A stretch of 64,000 nucleotides of DNA, from NCBI GenBank assembly GCA_016800925.1, contig JABCPU010000246.1, forward strand, positions 1-64,000. Reading direction: 5' to 3'. A model generated the notes under the pieces. That model ran no database searches, was not told where the DNA came from, and saw only the letters and a list, made by a program, of their open reading frames with translations. This stretch comes from Suillus spraguei (taxonomy: Eukaryota > Basidiomycota > Agaricomycetes > Boletales > Suillaceae). The translations under genes were made by a program, and so were the position numbers. This document shows, piece after piece, positions 11,661-22,642 of this stretch (positions are counted from its first letter, which is position 1; every line of letters starts with the position of its first letter).

Positions 11661-11775
11661 CCACCTGATCGTTGACTATCCAGTCTTCGACCCCGAACCC
11701 TGATAAGCCCTAACGGACAGCAAGACAGCGCGTGTAGGCACCGAGAAAGTATAACTCACCAGACGAATCGCCAAA

Positions 11776-12615
11776 ATGACGACCAAAGAATTCGAATACA
11801 AAATCGGTCAGCCAACCGGTTTTGACAGAGATCACGACAACTCTTGCAAATTCATCCAGTCATGCAATCTGTGCTTTGACATCAACGAAAAGCTTTACAC
11901 CACCGACAAGCAGAAGATTATTTTCATAACATCATTCATGACTGAGAAAAACGCCAAGTCCTGGAAAGAGCAATTCCTTGACCATGCTCAGTCAACCGAC
12001 ACTTCCAGACAAAAAGTTGGTTATGGGACAATGGTAGATTTTATGAAAAGCTTCAAAGAAGCTTTCGACCCAGTGGACACCAAAGGAACTGCACTTATGA
12101 AACTCAGGGACCTCAAACAAGGAAGCGGAGATCTTCACACCTATATCGCTGACTTTGAGGCACTTGCAGCCAAGGCTAATATCACTGATAACGCAACAAA
12201 GATCCAATTCTTCCAAGATGGCCTGAATTGGGGTATCCTTACAAAGCTCTTCGCACTAGGAGATGTCTCAGAAGTATTCCGAGACGTTGTGCTGCAATGT
12301 GTTTCCATTGACAATTCCCATCATCGTCTTCAAGACATGAGGACATGTCATGCTCCACAACAGAAGAAGAAGAACTATGGAAATGCACGTTACACACCTA
12401 ATTGTGATTCCAACGCAATGGTCATAGATCGAATCTCCGATACGGAGAGATCCGAATGCATGAAGAAGGGACAATGCTTCGGATGCAAGAAAACAGGACA
12501 CCATATTCATAACTGTCCTGATAGGAAGAAGAAGACCCCGCTCCAACAAACCGAAGTCAAAGAAGAAGAAGAAGAAGGAGGAGAAGCTGTGAGGCAGATT
12601 GTTGAGGATTTTTGA
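11776..12615 (+). CDS. gag: Gag of chromovirus element 1
   Basis: An open frame of 279 residues starting MTTKEFEYKIGQPTGFDRDH. It has the retrotransposon gag fold region (WKEQFLDHA, FKEAFDPVD, LMKLRDLKQGSGDLHTYIA) and a CCHC zinc knuckle CFGCKKTGHHIHNC near residue 234, then a Lys/Glu-rich tail. Gag forms the particle and packages the RNA. The homologous gag in element 2 (25073-25909, minus) is interrupted by a stop; this copy is open. It overlaps the following pol frame by a few bases. Confidence 0.9.
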   Translation: MTTKEFEYKIGQPTGFDRDHDNSCKFIQSCNLCFDINEKLYTTDKQKIIFITSFMTEKNAKSWKEQFLDHAQSTDTSRQKVGYGTMVDFMKSFKEAFDPVDTKGTALMKLRDLKQGSGDLHTYIADFEALAAKANITDNATKIQFFQDGLNWGILTKLFALGDVSEVFRDVVLQCVSIDNSHHRLQDMRTCHAPQQKKKNYGNARYTPNCDSNAMVIDRISDTERSECMKKGQCFGCKKTGHHIHNCPDRKKKTPLQQTEVKEEEEEGGEAVRQIVEDF

Positions 12616-15317
12616 CTTGGAGAAACAAAGATTCAACGTATGTTTCTCCCAATGTATTACTAAGACTTGTACGTGCTATAGGTGAAAGAAAAGAACTCTG
12701 TGTCCCTATCACCCTTCACTCGCGTACTCGTTTGAAATCCGTCGACACCACCGCTGTTATTGATTCGGGCACAGCAGGAACATTTATTTCCGAAGAGTTT
12801 GTGAAACTCCATCAAATCACACGATGAAAACTCAAAACACCGTTTCGAGTTACTACAGCAGATGGAACTCTTATCAAAGGAGGACCAATCACACACTACT
12901 GTCTCCTTGTGGTCAAAATCGATGAATGAACCATGTATGGGAAATTCAACATCACTAAACTAGGAAGAAGAGATCAGATCCTTCTAGGAATTCCATGGTT
13001 ACGCGCAATGAACCCAAGTATAGATTGGGCCGCTGAAACACTAGTCCTTCCCTGAACAACGAAATCAGACGAAATTGAAATTGATATGGATATAGATTGA
13101 AAGAAGAATGGATTGCCCCCAGCCTTCCATTGCCACCCTAAACAATGGCAACACTCCCAACTTCCGCGATCCCTCGTTACTCTTCCTGTTCCTAAAGATC
13201 CTGAGCCAGAAGTACAACAGCCATGTGATACAGACCCTACTCCCCGTGTACAACTGCCACGAGCAGTATCACCGATTCCCCGTGCAGAAAAGCGCAAGAA
13301 CAAATCTGAACCCGAGCATCGGGCCGGACAAGAACCTATTGAGCAATGGCCAATAGAAGAGCAGAAGTATGGAAAAAGAAAAGCAGAAGAGGAGATCCCT
13401 GGACGAGATACCAACATACCGAAATTATCCAAGTTCTATGTCCCTCCCAAAGTTCTTCAACATACTCCTTCCACTTCAATAGAAGAAATCCCTGACGAAG
13501 AAGAACCCATGCCCTTGTTGATTCCAACAGAGGATGATGACAAATTCAACACTATGCAAGATGTCTGGCATGCACCAGAAGTTCGTGAGATTTCCTCTTA
13601 CGAGCTTGGAGATGGAGAATTCCTTGTGGAATACGATACCAATGGAGTTAGCATGAGAATCATTGAAGAAGTATCCATGGATACACCCCTTACACGTGAT
13701 GGAACTTCACAGCTCGAACAACTCCCCAACTACTCCACGATCTCTCTCCCTCCTCCAGAATACAGCAATAAAGCTCAAGAATTTGCCACGGATGAAAAGG
13801 AAAAGAAAAAGAAATCCTTTGAAGAATTGGTTCCAGAGTACCTGCACGATTTTGTGGACGTCTTCGCTAAAGATGGACTGAACAAACTACCCCCTGAACG
13901 CCCTGGTATTGATCATCAGATCGATACTAAACCCGGTTTTATTCCTCGCACATCTAAAGTTTACCCGCTATCGGAAAAAGAACGCTCTGCTGTCAAAACG
14001 TTTATCAATGAAAATGTTGCGAAAGGTTTTATCTCAGAATCAAAGTCACCTCAAGCCAGTGGTTTCTTCTTTGTGGGAAAGAAGAGTGGAGAATTGCGTC
14101 CCTGTCAAGATTATCGCTACATCAATGATTGGACGGTCAAGAACACCTATCCGCTCCCACTCCCTATCTCCCTTGTCGCACGACTTCACAACACACAGTT
14201 CTTTACGAAAATGGATATTCGGTCCAGCTATAACAATATTCGTATCCACCCCGATGATCGCTGGAAAGCTGCTTTTACTACGGAATTTGGCCTCTTTGAA
14301 CCGAATGTCATGTTCTTTGGCCTCTGCAATTCCCCGGCAACTTTCCAAGCATACATGAATTGTACCTTCCAGCAGGAAATCAATGAAGGATGGATGGTTA
14401 TCTACATGGACAATATCCTGATTTTCTCTACAACTATGGCAGAACATCGCGAACGGACAAGATGGGTTTTGATGAAGATATGAAAGGAACATCTGTTCTT
14501 GAAACCAGAGAAATGCACCTTCAATGCAGAAGAAGTGGAATATCTCGGAATGATAATTCGCCCCAGACAAGTTGCTATGGATACCGCCAAGACCAAGGGA
14601 ATCTCCGAATGGCCAGTTCCGAAATCCGTAAAAGATGTTCAGTCATTCCTTGGCTTTTGCAATTTCTACCGCACGTTCATTTCCCACTACTCTGATATTG
14701 CGCGACCCCTTATCGAATTAACAAAGAAAGATAAGGTCTTTGATTGGACATCCGAATGTATGGACACCTTCAAAGAGCTCAAACAACGCTTTACATCCCA
14801 ACCAGTACTTTGTAACCCTGATCCTTCCCGACAATTTGCTATTGCTACCGATGCTTCGCTTGTAGCAACTGGCGGAGTTCTCTTGCAGACCGATGAGAAT
14901 GGTGTTTATCACCCATGCGCATACCTCTCACAGTCTTTGAACCCCGCAGAACGCAATTACCAAATCTTTGATCGGGAACTCCTTGCCGTAATCAGGGCAT
15001 TGAATGAATGGCGTCATTATCTTGAAGGAAACCCACACCCCATCTTGGTATTCACCGACCACAAGAATCTTCTATACTTTAGAAGTGCACAGAAGCTTAC
15101 CCGTCGCCAAGCACGTTGGCAACTGATTCTGTCTATTTATGACATTGAACTGCATCACGTTGCAGGTACTAAATTAGCAATACCCGATGCACTATCTCGC
15201 CGACCTGATTATGACTCTGGAAAGGACGATAATGAGGACCAGACTCTCCTCCCTGACGCTCTATTCGTTCGTCTTTTTGGCAATATGTTGAGGGTTGTGC
15301 CCTTTGTCAGCAAATGA
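12612..15317 (+). pseudogene. pol: Pol of element 1: protease, reverse transcriptase, RNase H (broken)
   Basis: Protease: TAVIDSGTAGTFIS (12750-12800, DSG active site kept). RT: about 13850-14480, with LRPCQDYRYINDW, TKMDIRSSYNNIRI (first catalytic Asp) and IYMDNILIF, where element 2 has YMDD, so the second catalytic Asp pair is damaged. RNase H: IATDASLVATGGVL, IFDRELLAVIRAL and VFTDHKNLLYF (14830-15075), ending at DALSRRPDYD. In-frame TGA stops occur at about 12825, 12927 and 14481, each at a CGA Arg codon judging from element 2; a further TGA at about 13053 is present in both copies. A deletion of roughly 0.3 kb near 15280 joins the end of RNase H to the integrase core and removes the zinc-binding domain. 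Confidence 0.9.
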
Positions 15318-16429
15318 AAGCTGATACGCATCCTGTTCGACCTCCACTTACCCCAATACCCTCATCTGCGACTCACCCCTTTTCTCAGGTCCCTGTTGAT
15401 CTTATCACCGACCTCCCTGTCTCTGGAGGCTTTGACAGTATCATGGTCGTGGTAGACCATGGCCTTATGAAGGGGGTAATTATTGTCCCTTGTATGAAAA
15501 CAGTCACTTCCGAAGGGATTGCTAAACTATTTTTGAAACATGTTTACCGTCGATTTGGACTCCATGACAAAGTCATCTCGGATCGAGGTCCGCAGTTCCT
15601 ATCGCGCTTCTCTAAAGAGCTTGCCCGACTTCTCGACTACGTCATTGCTCCGTCTATGGCTTATCACCCTCAGACTGATGGTCAAACGGAAAGGCTTAAT
15701 CAAGACCTTGAAACATACCTACACATCTATTGCCGCAACAATCCTGAAGATTGGGTAGAACACCTACCAATCGCCGAATTTGTCCACAACCACCGAAAAC
15801 ACAATGCAAGGAATGCATCACCCTTCTATCTGATGATGGGATACAAACCACGTGCCATCCCTCATCTGATTCCCAACTCATCTGTCCCTGCAGCAGAAGA
15901 TCGAGTACGATCTCTGCAGAAGATAAGAGAAGAAGCAATCGCCTGCCATAACATTGCAATGCAAACAATGGCTGAACGATCCCGAGGAGATAAGTACACT
16001 CCATGGAAGATCGGAGATAAGGTTTGGCTATCTGCCACTAATCTTAGGCTCAAACTCCCATTGAGGAAACTTGCGCCAAAGCGATATGGACCTTTCCCGA
16101 TCATCGATGTCTTATCGCCCATCACATTCACACTCAAACTTCCTCTGCAGTGGAAAATTCATCCCACGTTCCACGCTTCCATCTTATCGTCCTATAGTGA
16201 AACGGACGTACATGGTCCGAACTTCCCTGAACTACCACCTGACATCATCGAAGAAGAAGAAGAATACGAAGTAGAAGCAATACTTTCCCACAAAGGAACC
16301 GGCATTCGCCAGCGCTATCTTGTTTCCTGGAAAGGATATTCTTTGGGGGATAACGAATGGCTCCCAGAAAAGAACTTGAAGAACTCCGCTCGAATCCTGA
16401 ACGCTTATAAGAAGCAACACTCCCTCTGA
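15314..16429 (+). pseudogene. Integrase core and chromodomain of element 1 (lacking HHCC domain)
   Basis: A 371-residue open frame. Core motifs: FDSIMVVVDHG, DKVISDRGPQFLS and YHPQTDGQTERLNQDLETYL, carrying the D, D and E of the DDE triad, then the C-terminal barrel region (KIGDKVWLSATNL, KRYGPFPII). A chromodomain follows: [34 protein letters not shown], ending KKQHSL. Chromodomains direct integration toward heterochromatin. The N-terminal HHCC module seen in element 2 (HPDILKQYHDH through CALCQQIK) has been deleted, so this copy should not integrate. Confidence 0.92.
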
Positions 16430-16484
16430 TTATTCTTCAGTCAATCAAACCGCACCAGCACTTGATCAACTAAAACCGCTCTAA

Positions 16485-17986
16485 ATGTCTTTCCCCACTG
16501 CATACATCACCCCCGTCACTGTTGCTAACAATGACTCCGACTCCGATGCAGAAAACTACGGAACCCTCACTACTGAAATTGACAACACTTCCTACATTGA
16601 AGCCGCCCTTCTATGCGAAGGACACACCATCGAAATCAAAGAATCCTTACCGAAAGAGGTGCCTTTCCCGCCTTACTCCTCATTAACATCATTCGTACCG
16701 CAGCCCTCATTGAAGCCACTGCCAATGAGGCCACCAAAACCACACACCGCCATCATCTCCTTCATCTTCAAAAATGCATTCGTTCTTATGCTATGCTGTT
16801 GCTTCCCAATTCTTTTAAAAGCGATGTTGAAGAAGCTATTCACATCGTGGCCGAGTGTCGAGCAGGTGTTGCTCAACCTCCCTCTCCGCAAGAAGATACA
16901 CCACTTCCTATCCCACCACCCTCTTCTTCGCACATGTATTCTAGTCTTGATGCCCTTGCTGGCTTATGTACTGCTGTCCAAGAGATCGGACAGCTCACCA
17001 ATGCGGTCGTCGAAACCATCCAGCAATCAGTCACAGAAACCAGAGCAGCCAGAAACCTAGTTGAGGAAGCCATCACCAATTTGCAGCAAACACAAGCGGA
17101 CCTCGCCTCCCCACGAACCCCATCTCCTATTGAACAACCAACTTCATCACCCCCTGCCATAGTCACCCACAATCATCCCGCATGGTTATACGAACCATGC
17201 ACAGAAGAACAGTGCAAGGCTGCAAAATTATTAGGAGTCCCTGTCGCTGAGCTGGTAGCGCTCAGTCCTCGATTACGAGACCTTCATATTCACCCTCCCA
17301 TGTCCATCCCGTCATCACTTGGTCCAATGGATCCTGTCTCACAAGTCCTAGTAAAGGACTTCGGCATAACCTCTTCCTCTTCTTCTAATGAACTCCTTGC
17401 GGTTGCTGAACGAGGAACCACTCCTGATCTCCCAACGTCAGCATATACTCTCACCCCTGCTCAGCAGGCGCAGCTCAGGTGCAGCTCAGGTGCAGCTCAG
17501 GTGCAGCTCAGGCGCGACAACACCCTTGCCTTAAAACGTATGAAACAGAATAAGGGGAAGAAGCGCGCCAGATCAACCAGCCCCAAGCCTGTCATCTCAC
17601 CATCACCATTATGCAAGTCCATTTCCAATCCCGATGAAAACCTGAAATGTCACGTCTGTGGACTGCTTGGGCATCGTCAAAAGAACTGTGCGGAATACCA
17701 GTGCAAGGTTTGTAGATACTGGTCGCCTACCCATCTATCCATTTATTGTCCTCGACGAGTCGGGACTCCCCCCTTTACGTTAACTTGGAAAGATGACAGA
17801 TTCTACGACGCACTTTGTTCTTGGGAACGACAACTTGATGATGAACGAATTCAAGTGGAGAAAAGGAGGGACTCTAAACGATGCGCCGGTGCTGAAGAAG
17901 CCGCGTATATGGGGAGTGGATCCTTTGCTGATGAGGACTACGAGTTTAGCGACGATCCCATTTATTATGCTAATCAGGACGAGTAA
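16485..17986 (+). pseudogene. ORF3 of the chromovirus: zinc-knuckle protein downstream of integrase
   Basis: It begins 56 bases after the integrase stop with MSFPTAYITPVTVANNDSD. The main open frame runs from about 16613 to 17986, and a one-base deletion near 16640 separates the two frames; element 2 reads straight through the same region. The protein is about 500 residues: a helical N-terminal part (LLLINIIRTAALIEATANEA), Pro/Ser-rich linker, a basic patch (KRMKQNKGKKRARS), then CHVCGLLGHRQKNC and CKVCRYWSPTHLSIYC, two Cys/His knuckles, and an acidic tail ending YYANQDE. The position is where some Gypsy elements carry env, but no membrane segment is seen. An 11-bp tandem repeat (gtgcagctcag, four times) lies at 17470-17515. 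Likely nucleic-acid binding; role unknown. Confidence 0.75.
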
Positions 17987-18005
17987 AGTCGGTGACTTTA
18001 CATGT

Positions 18006-18018
18006 AAAAAGGGAGTAA
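18006..18018 (+). promoter_or_regulatory. Polypurine tract of element 1
   Basis: The purine-rich 'aaaaagggagtaa' lies immediately before the TG of the 3' LTR. Element 3 has the matching 'aaaaagggggtaa' on the minus strand at 9966-9978. It primes plus-strand DNA synthesis. Confidence 0.8.
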
Positions 18019-18489
18019 TGTTACAATTGTACGTGCCCCTATTCATTTTCTACCTCCTTTACTTTGTATATTATGTAAAGTGACTCTGACTCATATGCTC
18101 AATGCATCTGTACTATAGTTGCCTTCCTTCTTTGGATATGCACTTACATTCCCACGTCTCTCTTGGTCCGTGCGCACATATTGGCCTATTTAAGCACGTT
18201 GTATTACGCTTGTATACTTTACTTTAATCTTACTGGGTTTTACCTGGAATATCCTTCGCTTAGGTCTCCAACCTAAGTCATCTTGAATCATCTCTAAGTC
18301 TAAGCACTCCTTAGTCTTAGTCTCATTCTCATAGAACCTCTTAGACTTGTCTTTGAGGCCAAACCCTTGATCGTACTCGGAGCGCGTTCCTTGTACTTTC
18401 ACCTTGTCCTCTTCTGGACATTGTAGAACTTCCCAGCAGACTGACTGTGTCTTTTCACTGTCGCTGGTGATGCCACCCCAGTCGTAACA
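18019..18489 (+). repeat. 3' LTR-A of element 1 (complete)
   Basis: It is 471 bp, TGTTACAATTGTACGTGCCC to CCCCAGTCGTAACA. It contains a TATA-like box, the region complementary to the PBS, a 7-bp hairpin (CTTAGGT ctcca ACCTAAG, 18258-18276) and the near-palindrome GGAGCGCGTTCC (18380-18391), which is a perfect GGAACGCGTTCC in other copies. No target duplication can be checked because the 5' end is truncated. Confidence 0.92.
18187..18231 (+). promoter_or_regulatory. LTR core promoter and presumed transcript start
   Basis: TATTTAA at 18187-18193 ('cctatttaagcac') is conserved in the LTR copies that retain this region. A start 28-35 bp downstream would fall at or just before ACTTTAATCTT (18221-18231), the sequence complementary to the PBS. 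The start site is inferred, not mapped. Confidence 0.5.
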
Positions 18490-18689
18490 CTATGCGGACG
18501 CAGCAAGGACATGGAAGGACATCAGTTCGTGGAACGTGGTGCGGCAGTCGGTACAGTGTGCGGTAAGCGTGGGATGCCACCAGTACTGCTAAAGGGGTAA
18601 GAAGGCCATGGACTAGTGGTAACTCCTGTAGACGTGAGACGAGTGTCAAAATATGGGGTTTTAAGCCCAGCACCAATATGCTCGTTACA
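18490..18689 (-). mobile_element. Fragment of LTR-B (terminal 200 bp)
   Basis: It matches 43136-43335 closely ('gcagcaaggacatggaagga', ending 'caccaatatgctcgttaca'). The left side is cut by the 3' LTR of element 1, so the chromovirus probably inserted into this LTR-B copy. Confidence 0.75.
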
Positions 18690-18790
18690 GCGCAGTGACA
18701 AACTTGAAGATATATATCTTTATTTGACAGAAAGGTTAGTGTGTCATAAGCAGAATGATAAAATGACTCACCTGCCTTGAACATCATGAT

Positions 18791-20141
18791 GTGCTAGCCC
18801 AGCCGCTGCAGCGAGACGCTGACACTGCCAGTGACAGTGATGGAAAGGATTCTGCAGATGGCATCGACTCCAATGCAATCCTGCCCAACATGGAGGATAA
18901 TTCAGACATCAATGAAGGAGAGGATGAGACACCAGAGGTGGTTGCAAAACTGCTCTCTGATGAGGTCCCATTTGCTCCAAGTCAGTATTGCAAACAACAG
19001 TTGGCACGTGACCACAAACTAGTAGCAGAGTTAGTTGTTTGGACAGCAGGTAACTTACGAGTCACGACTAACTTGATATTGATTCAGACTCCAACCTGGG
19101 CTGATCCAGTAGAGTCTCATAAAGCATCCGATGCCAGTGAACAGACTTCAGAGCCTGAATCTATGGCAAATTCTCACGCTGAGTCGAAGAGTCACTCTCA
19201 AAGTACAGCTCACCTTGTGGTCACTGAAGGCAGGAACGTCAAGCTACTTGATCAAATCTAGATACACAGAGAGTTGTTAAAGGGGCAATAGTCGAGGTGA
19301 AGTGTCATCTTCTATTCATTGATGGATTCCCTGAACTGGTTGATAAAAACCAATTATCACACCAATCATTATTGATTGTTGCAGCCCAGCGCAATCTGCG
19401 CGAAATTGAGAAACATCTTCGCATGGACGATAACTACATTTCACATCTGGCTAGTCTGGTAAGTCTTTGCTGAGTATCCATGAGTCAGTTTCTAATCTTC
19501 CATGTCAATCATGGCAACAGGTAGATGCCTGTATACCAATCCTTTGGCGAGAGTTGAAAGATGATGCGTGCGCAAAGGTCTCCGGCTACTTTTGTCTGGG
19601 GCATATAGACATCGAAAAGCCTTATGGTGCAGCATGCATATATTTATGTGATGAAATTCGACACAAGTTCATAGTACTACTGCTAATCAGTGTTAAATTA
19701 CTCACTTTCAACTTTTCACAGGCTCATAATGTCCCTTCACCCATATGGAACAAGCCCTATCAGGGCGAACTCTTGATAGCCCTGATTTTCAGCCGCATTT
19801 TCAATGGCTCTCAGTCCATTGGTGTCCATTTTGCAGAGCATTTCGCCGACCTCATGGAGAACAACACAAAACGTCCAGAGGTTCCCATCCCTTTGGTGGC
19901 TCTCATGGCGACTGTGGTATTTCTTTCCTCTTCTTCTTGAATTCACACTCATATGATTTTTTTTCAAGGTGTATGCAGCACTTGTGTGGAAGTCAGTGGG
20001 TTCACCAGCGAAATTTAACTTTCAGGCAATCAATTCAGCGAAACTTACTTTTTTCACATCAAGTTCTTGCAAAATGTGAAGGACACGGTGCCAAGGAAGT
20101 TCCATTGCATGATGGCTGATATCTATGAGGCTGTCCAATGA
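18791..20141 (+). pseudogene. DUF6532-like protein, frame-shifted
   Basis: An acidic, Ser-rich N-terminal part (18791-19258, MLAQPLQRDADTASDSDGKD, NMEDNSDINEGEDETPE) is followed, one frame over, by RVVKGAIVEVKCHLLF through HLASL (about 19270-19458). A clean intron 19459-19520 leads to VDACIPILWRELKDDACAKV, then a second intron before AHNVPSPIWNKPYQGELLIA and FADLMENNTKRPEVPIPLVA. After another intron come VYAALVWKSVGSPAKFNF and, after a frame change near 20050, HIKFLQNVKDTVPRKFHCMM ending EAVQ stop. I recognise the overall pattern (LVDACIP, PAAMVALAATAVYAAL, FHRLMADIYEAV) as the DUF6532 family of Agaricomycetes, whose function is unknown. Two frame breaks argue for a pseudogene. Confidence 0.5.
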
Positions 20142-20744
20142 GTTTTTCTTAAGTCAAAGCTGTTTGTTGCATGTTGATTTGGCCCACAGGCATTTGAAGT
20201 ATGCTGGTGGTGCAGAACATACTGCAGAACAAAATGCAGCCCTCAAGCTACTCAATCTTGATGGGATGGATGATGGCTAGCATGGAATCATATCCGACTT
20301 GGCATGCCTGGATACCCTGATTTAATCAAATGTGTGGTTTTATTTTTTGTACGATTCAGCGTGATTTGGATCTGATAGTAGCCTCATCCTACTGACCAAA
20401 ATCCGTGTTAGACTCGGACACATTTTTTACATTGCGAAGACAATAGGGCAGACATTCTTCCAAATACCTTCAAATTATTAGAATTACCGACCATTATTGA
20501 CGGATTATCGGGGGAGTAACATAATCTGTCTAATCTCCTAAAAACACTAGTTATCTGAAATTCGCCTAATTATTGAGAATTACTTATAATTAGATGAAAT
20601 TAGCAGGGGAGGTTTTTCCTGATGACCACATTCAAACCAAGCTAACATATCACACATGTCTGCCCAGTGTCGCCCCTAAGATCTCTCACAGGTTGTAATA
20701 ATATTTGTATTCCAAGTCGAGCTTGTCACTAAATATTCCAACAG
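20142..20744. other. Gene-poor tail of the DUF6532 relic
   Basis: A short further piece (HLKYAGGAEHTAEQNAALKL, about 20190-20250) may be the end of the same protein. The rest is AT-rich with several 'attagaattacc' type motifs (20475-20610) and holds nothing I recognise. Confidence 0.35.
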
Positions 20745-20906
20745 GGAATAGAGGAGAGGATGCACATGATAACACCTACTAGACACTTTTAAAAAGGCAT
20801 GTGGATGATCCTGCGCGGTATTAGCCTCAATGAAATAAAAGAAAAACACACTTCTTGCTGCTCACAGTGTTATGAAATGTTGCAGTTGTACATGCCCCTA
20901 TTCATT

Positions 20907-21146
20907 GGTGGTAGCTTCGATAAGGGCAGCGGTACAGATGATGTTGACGAGGAGTAAAGCAGGGAAGGCACCTCTTGCAGTGAGGATTCTCTCAATTTCA
21001 AGAGCATGTCCTTCGCATAGAAGGGCGGCTTCAATATAGGAGGTGTTGTCGATTTCGGTAGCAAGGGTTCCGTAGTTTTCTGCATCGGAATCAGAGTCAT
21101 TGTTGGCAATGGTGATGGGGGTGATGTAAGCAGTGGGGAAAGACAT
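20907..21146 (-). pseudogene. ORF3 N-terminal fragment of element 2
   Basis: It starts MSFPTAYITPITIANNDSD (21146) and reads in one frame through GAFPALLLVNIICTAALIEA, the region that is frame-shifted in element 1. It is cut after about 80 residues by the rearranged left end, losing the zinc knuckles and acidic tail. Confidence 0.85.
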
Positions 21147-21202
21147 TTCGAAATGATATTAGTTGATCAAGTGCTTGTGCGGTTTGATTGACTGAAGAAT
21201 AA

Positions 21203-22642
21203 TCAGAGGGAGTGTTGCTTCTTATAAGCATTCAGGATTCTAGTGGAGTTCTTCAAGTTCTTTTCTGGGAGCCACTCGTTATCTCCCGTCGAATATCCTT
21301 TCCAAGAAATGAGATAGCGTCAGCAACTGCCAGCTCCTTTGTGAGAAAGAATCGCTTCTACTTTGTATTCTTCTTCTTCTTCAATGATGTCAGGTGGTGG
21401 TTCGGGGAAGTTTGGGCTGTGTACATCTGTTTTGCTATAGGATGATAAAACAGAAGCATGGAATGTGGGATGAATTTTCCATTGTGGAGGGAGTTTAAGC
21501 ATGAATGTGATGGGCGATAAGACATCGATGATTGGGAAAGGTCCGTATCATTTTGGCGCAAGTTTCCATGATGGGAGTTTGAGTCTAAGATTAGTGGCAG
21601 ATAGCCAGACCTTATCTCTGATCTTCCATGGAATGTACTTCTCTCCTCAGGATCGTTCGGCCATTGTCTGCATCACAATGTTATGGCAGGCGATTGCTTC
21701 TTCTCTTATCTTCTGCAGGGATTGTACTCGATCTTCTGCTGCAGGGACAGATGAGTCGGGGATCAGATGGGTGATGGCGCGTGGTTCGTATCCCATCATG
21801 AGATAGAAAGGTGATGCATTCCTTGCATTGTGTTTTCGGTGGTTGTGGACAAATTCGGCGATTGGTAGGTGTTCTACCCAATCTTCAGGATTATTGTGGC
21901 AATAGATGCGCAAGTACGTTTCTAGTTCTTGATTAAGCCTCTCAGTTTGGCCATCAGTCTGAGGGTGATAAGCTGTAGATGGGGCAATAACGTAGTCAAG
22001 AAGTCGGGCAAGCTCTTTGGAGAAGCGAGATAGGAATTGCGGACCTCGATCCGAGATGACTTTGTCATGGAGTCCAAATCGACGGTAGACATGTTTCAAG
22101 AATAGTTTGGCAATGCCTTCGGAAGTAATGGTTTTCAAACAAGGGATAATAATTACCCCCTTTGTAAGGCCATGGTCTACCATGACCATAATACTGTCAA
22201 AGCCTCTAGAGACAGGGAGGTCAGTGATTAGATCGACAGAGACCTGAGAAAAGGGGCGGGTCACACATGAGGGGATCAGGGCAAGCGGAGGTCGAACAGG
22301 ATGTGTATCTGATTTTATTTGCTGACAAAGGGCGCAACCCTTGACGTATTTCCGAATATAAGAACCCATAGCGGGCCACCAGGCTTCCCGTTTGACGAGT
22401 TCTTCAGTTTTGAATCTACCAGGATGTCCTGCGGTGGGATGGTCATGATACTGTTTCAGGATATCGGGATGATGTGCCGGTGGGATATAGGCACGATTCT
22501 TAAAATAGAGGACATTCTCTTCAATTTTCCAATCGGAGAGCGCCGACTTCATAGGGGGAAGACACATGCCATCAAGTGCGTCAGATGTGGTTTTGAAGAC
22601 AGGGTCGTCGAGGGGGTCAGAGGATGATAAAATATCCTTCAA
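21203..22642 (-). pseudogene. Integrase with HHCC domain and chromodomain (element 2)
   Basis: From 22642 leftward: HHCC module (HPDILKQYHDH, CALCQQIK), core with FDSIMVMVDHG, KVISDRGPQF and TDGQTERLNQELETYL, open to 21647. A stop after AERS leads into the C-terminal part in other frames (HFGASFHD region), then VEAILSHKGAG, another stop, and [20 protein letters not shown] ending KKQHSL at 21203. The catalytic core is complete; the C-terminal third is broken. Confidence 0.88.

Larger units (their letters stand above)
11474..18489 (+). mobile_element. Near full-length Ty3/Gypsy chromovirus (element 1)
   Basis: Order: truncated 5' LTR, leader with self-priming-type PBS, gag, protease-RT-RNase H, integrase with chromodomain, an additional ORF3, polypurine tract, 3' LTR. 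The chromodomain after the integrase places it among the chromoviruses. It is dead: several CGA to TGA stops, a YMDD to YMDN change, and loss of the integrase zinc finger. The minus-strand element at 20868-26513 is the same family and supplies the reference for each lesion. Confidence 0.92.
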
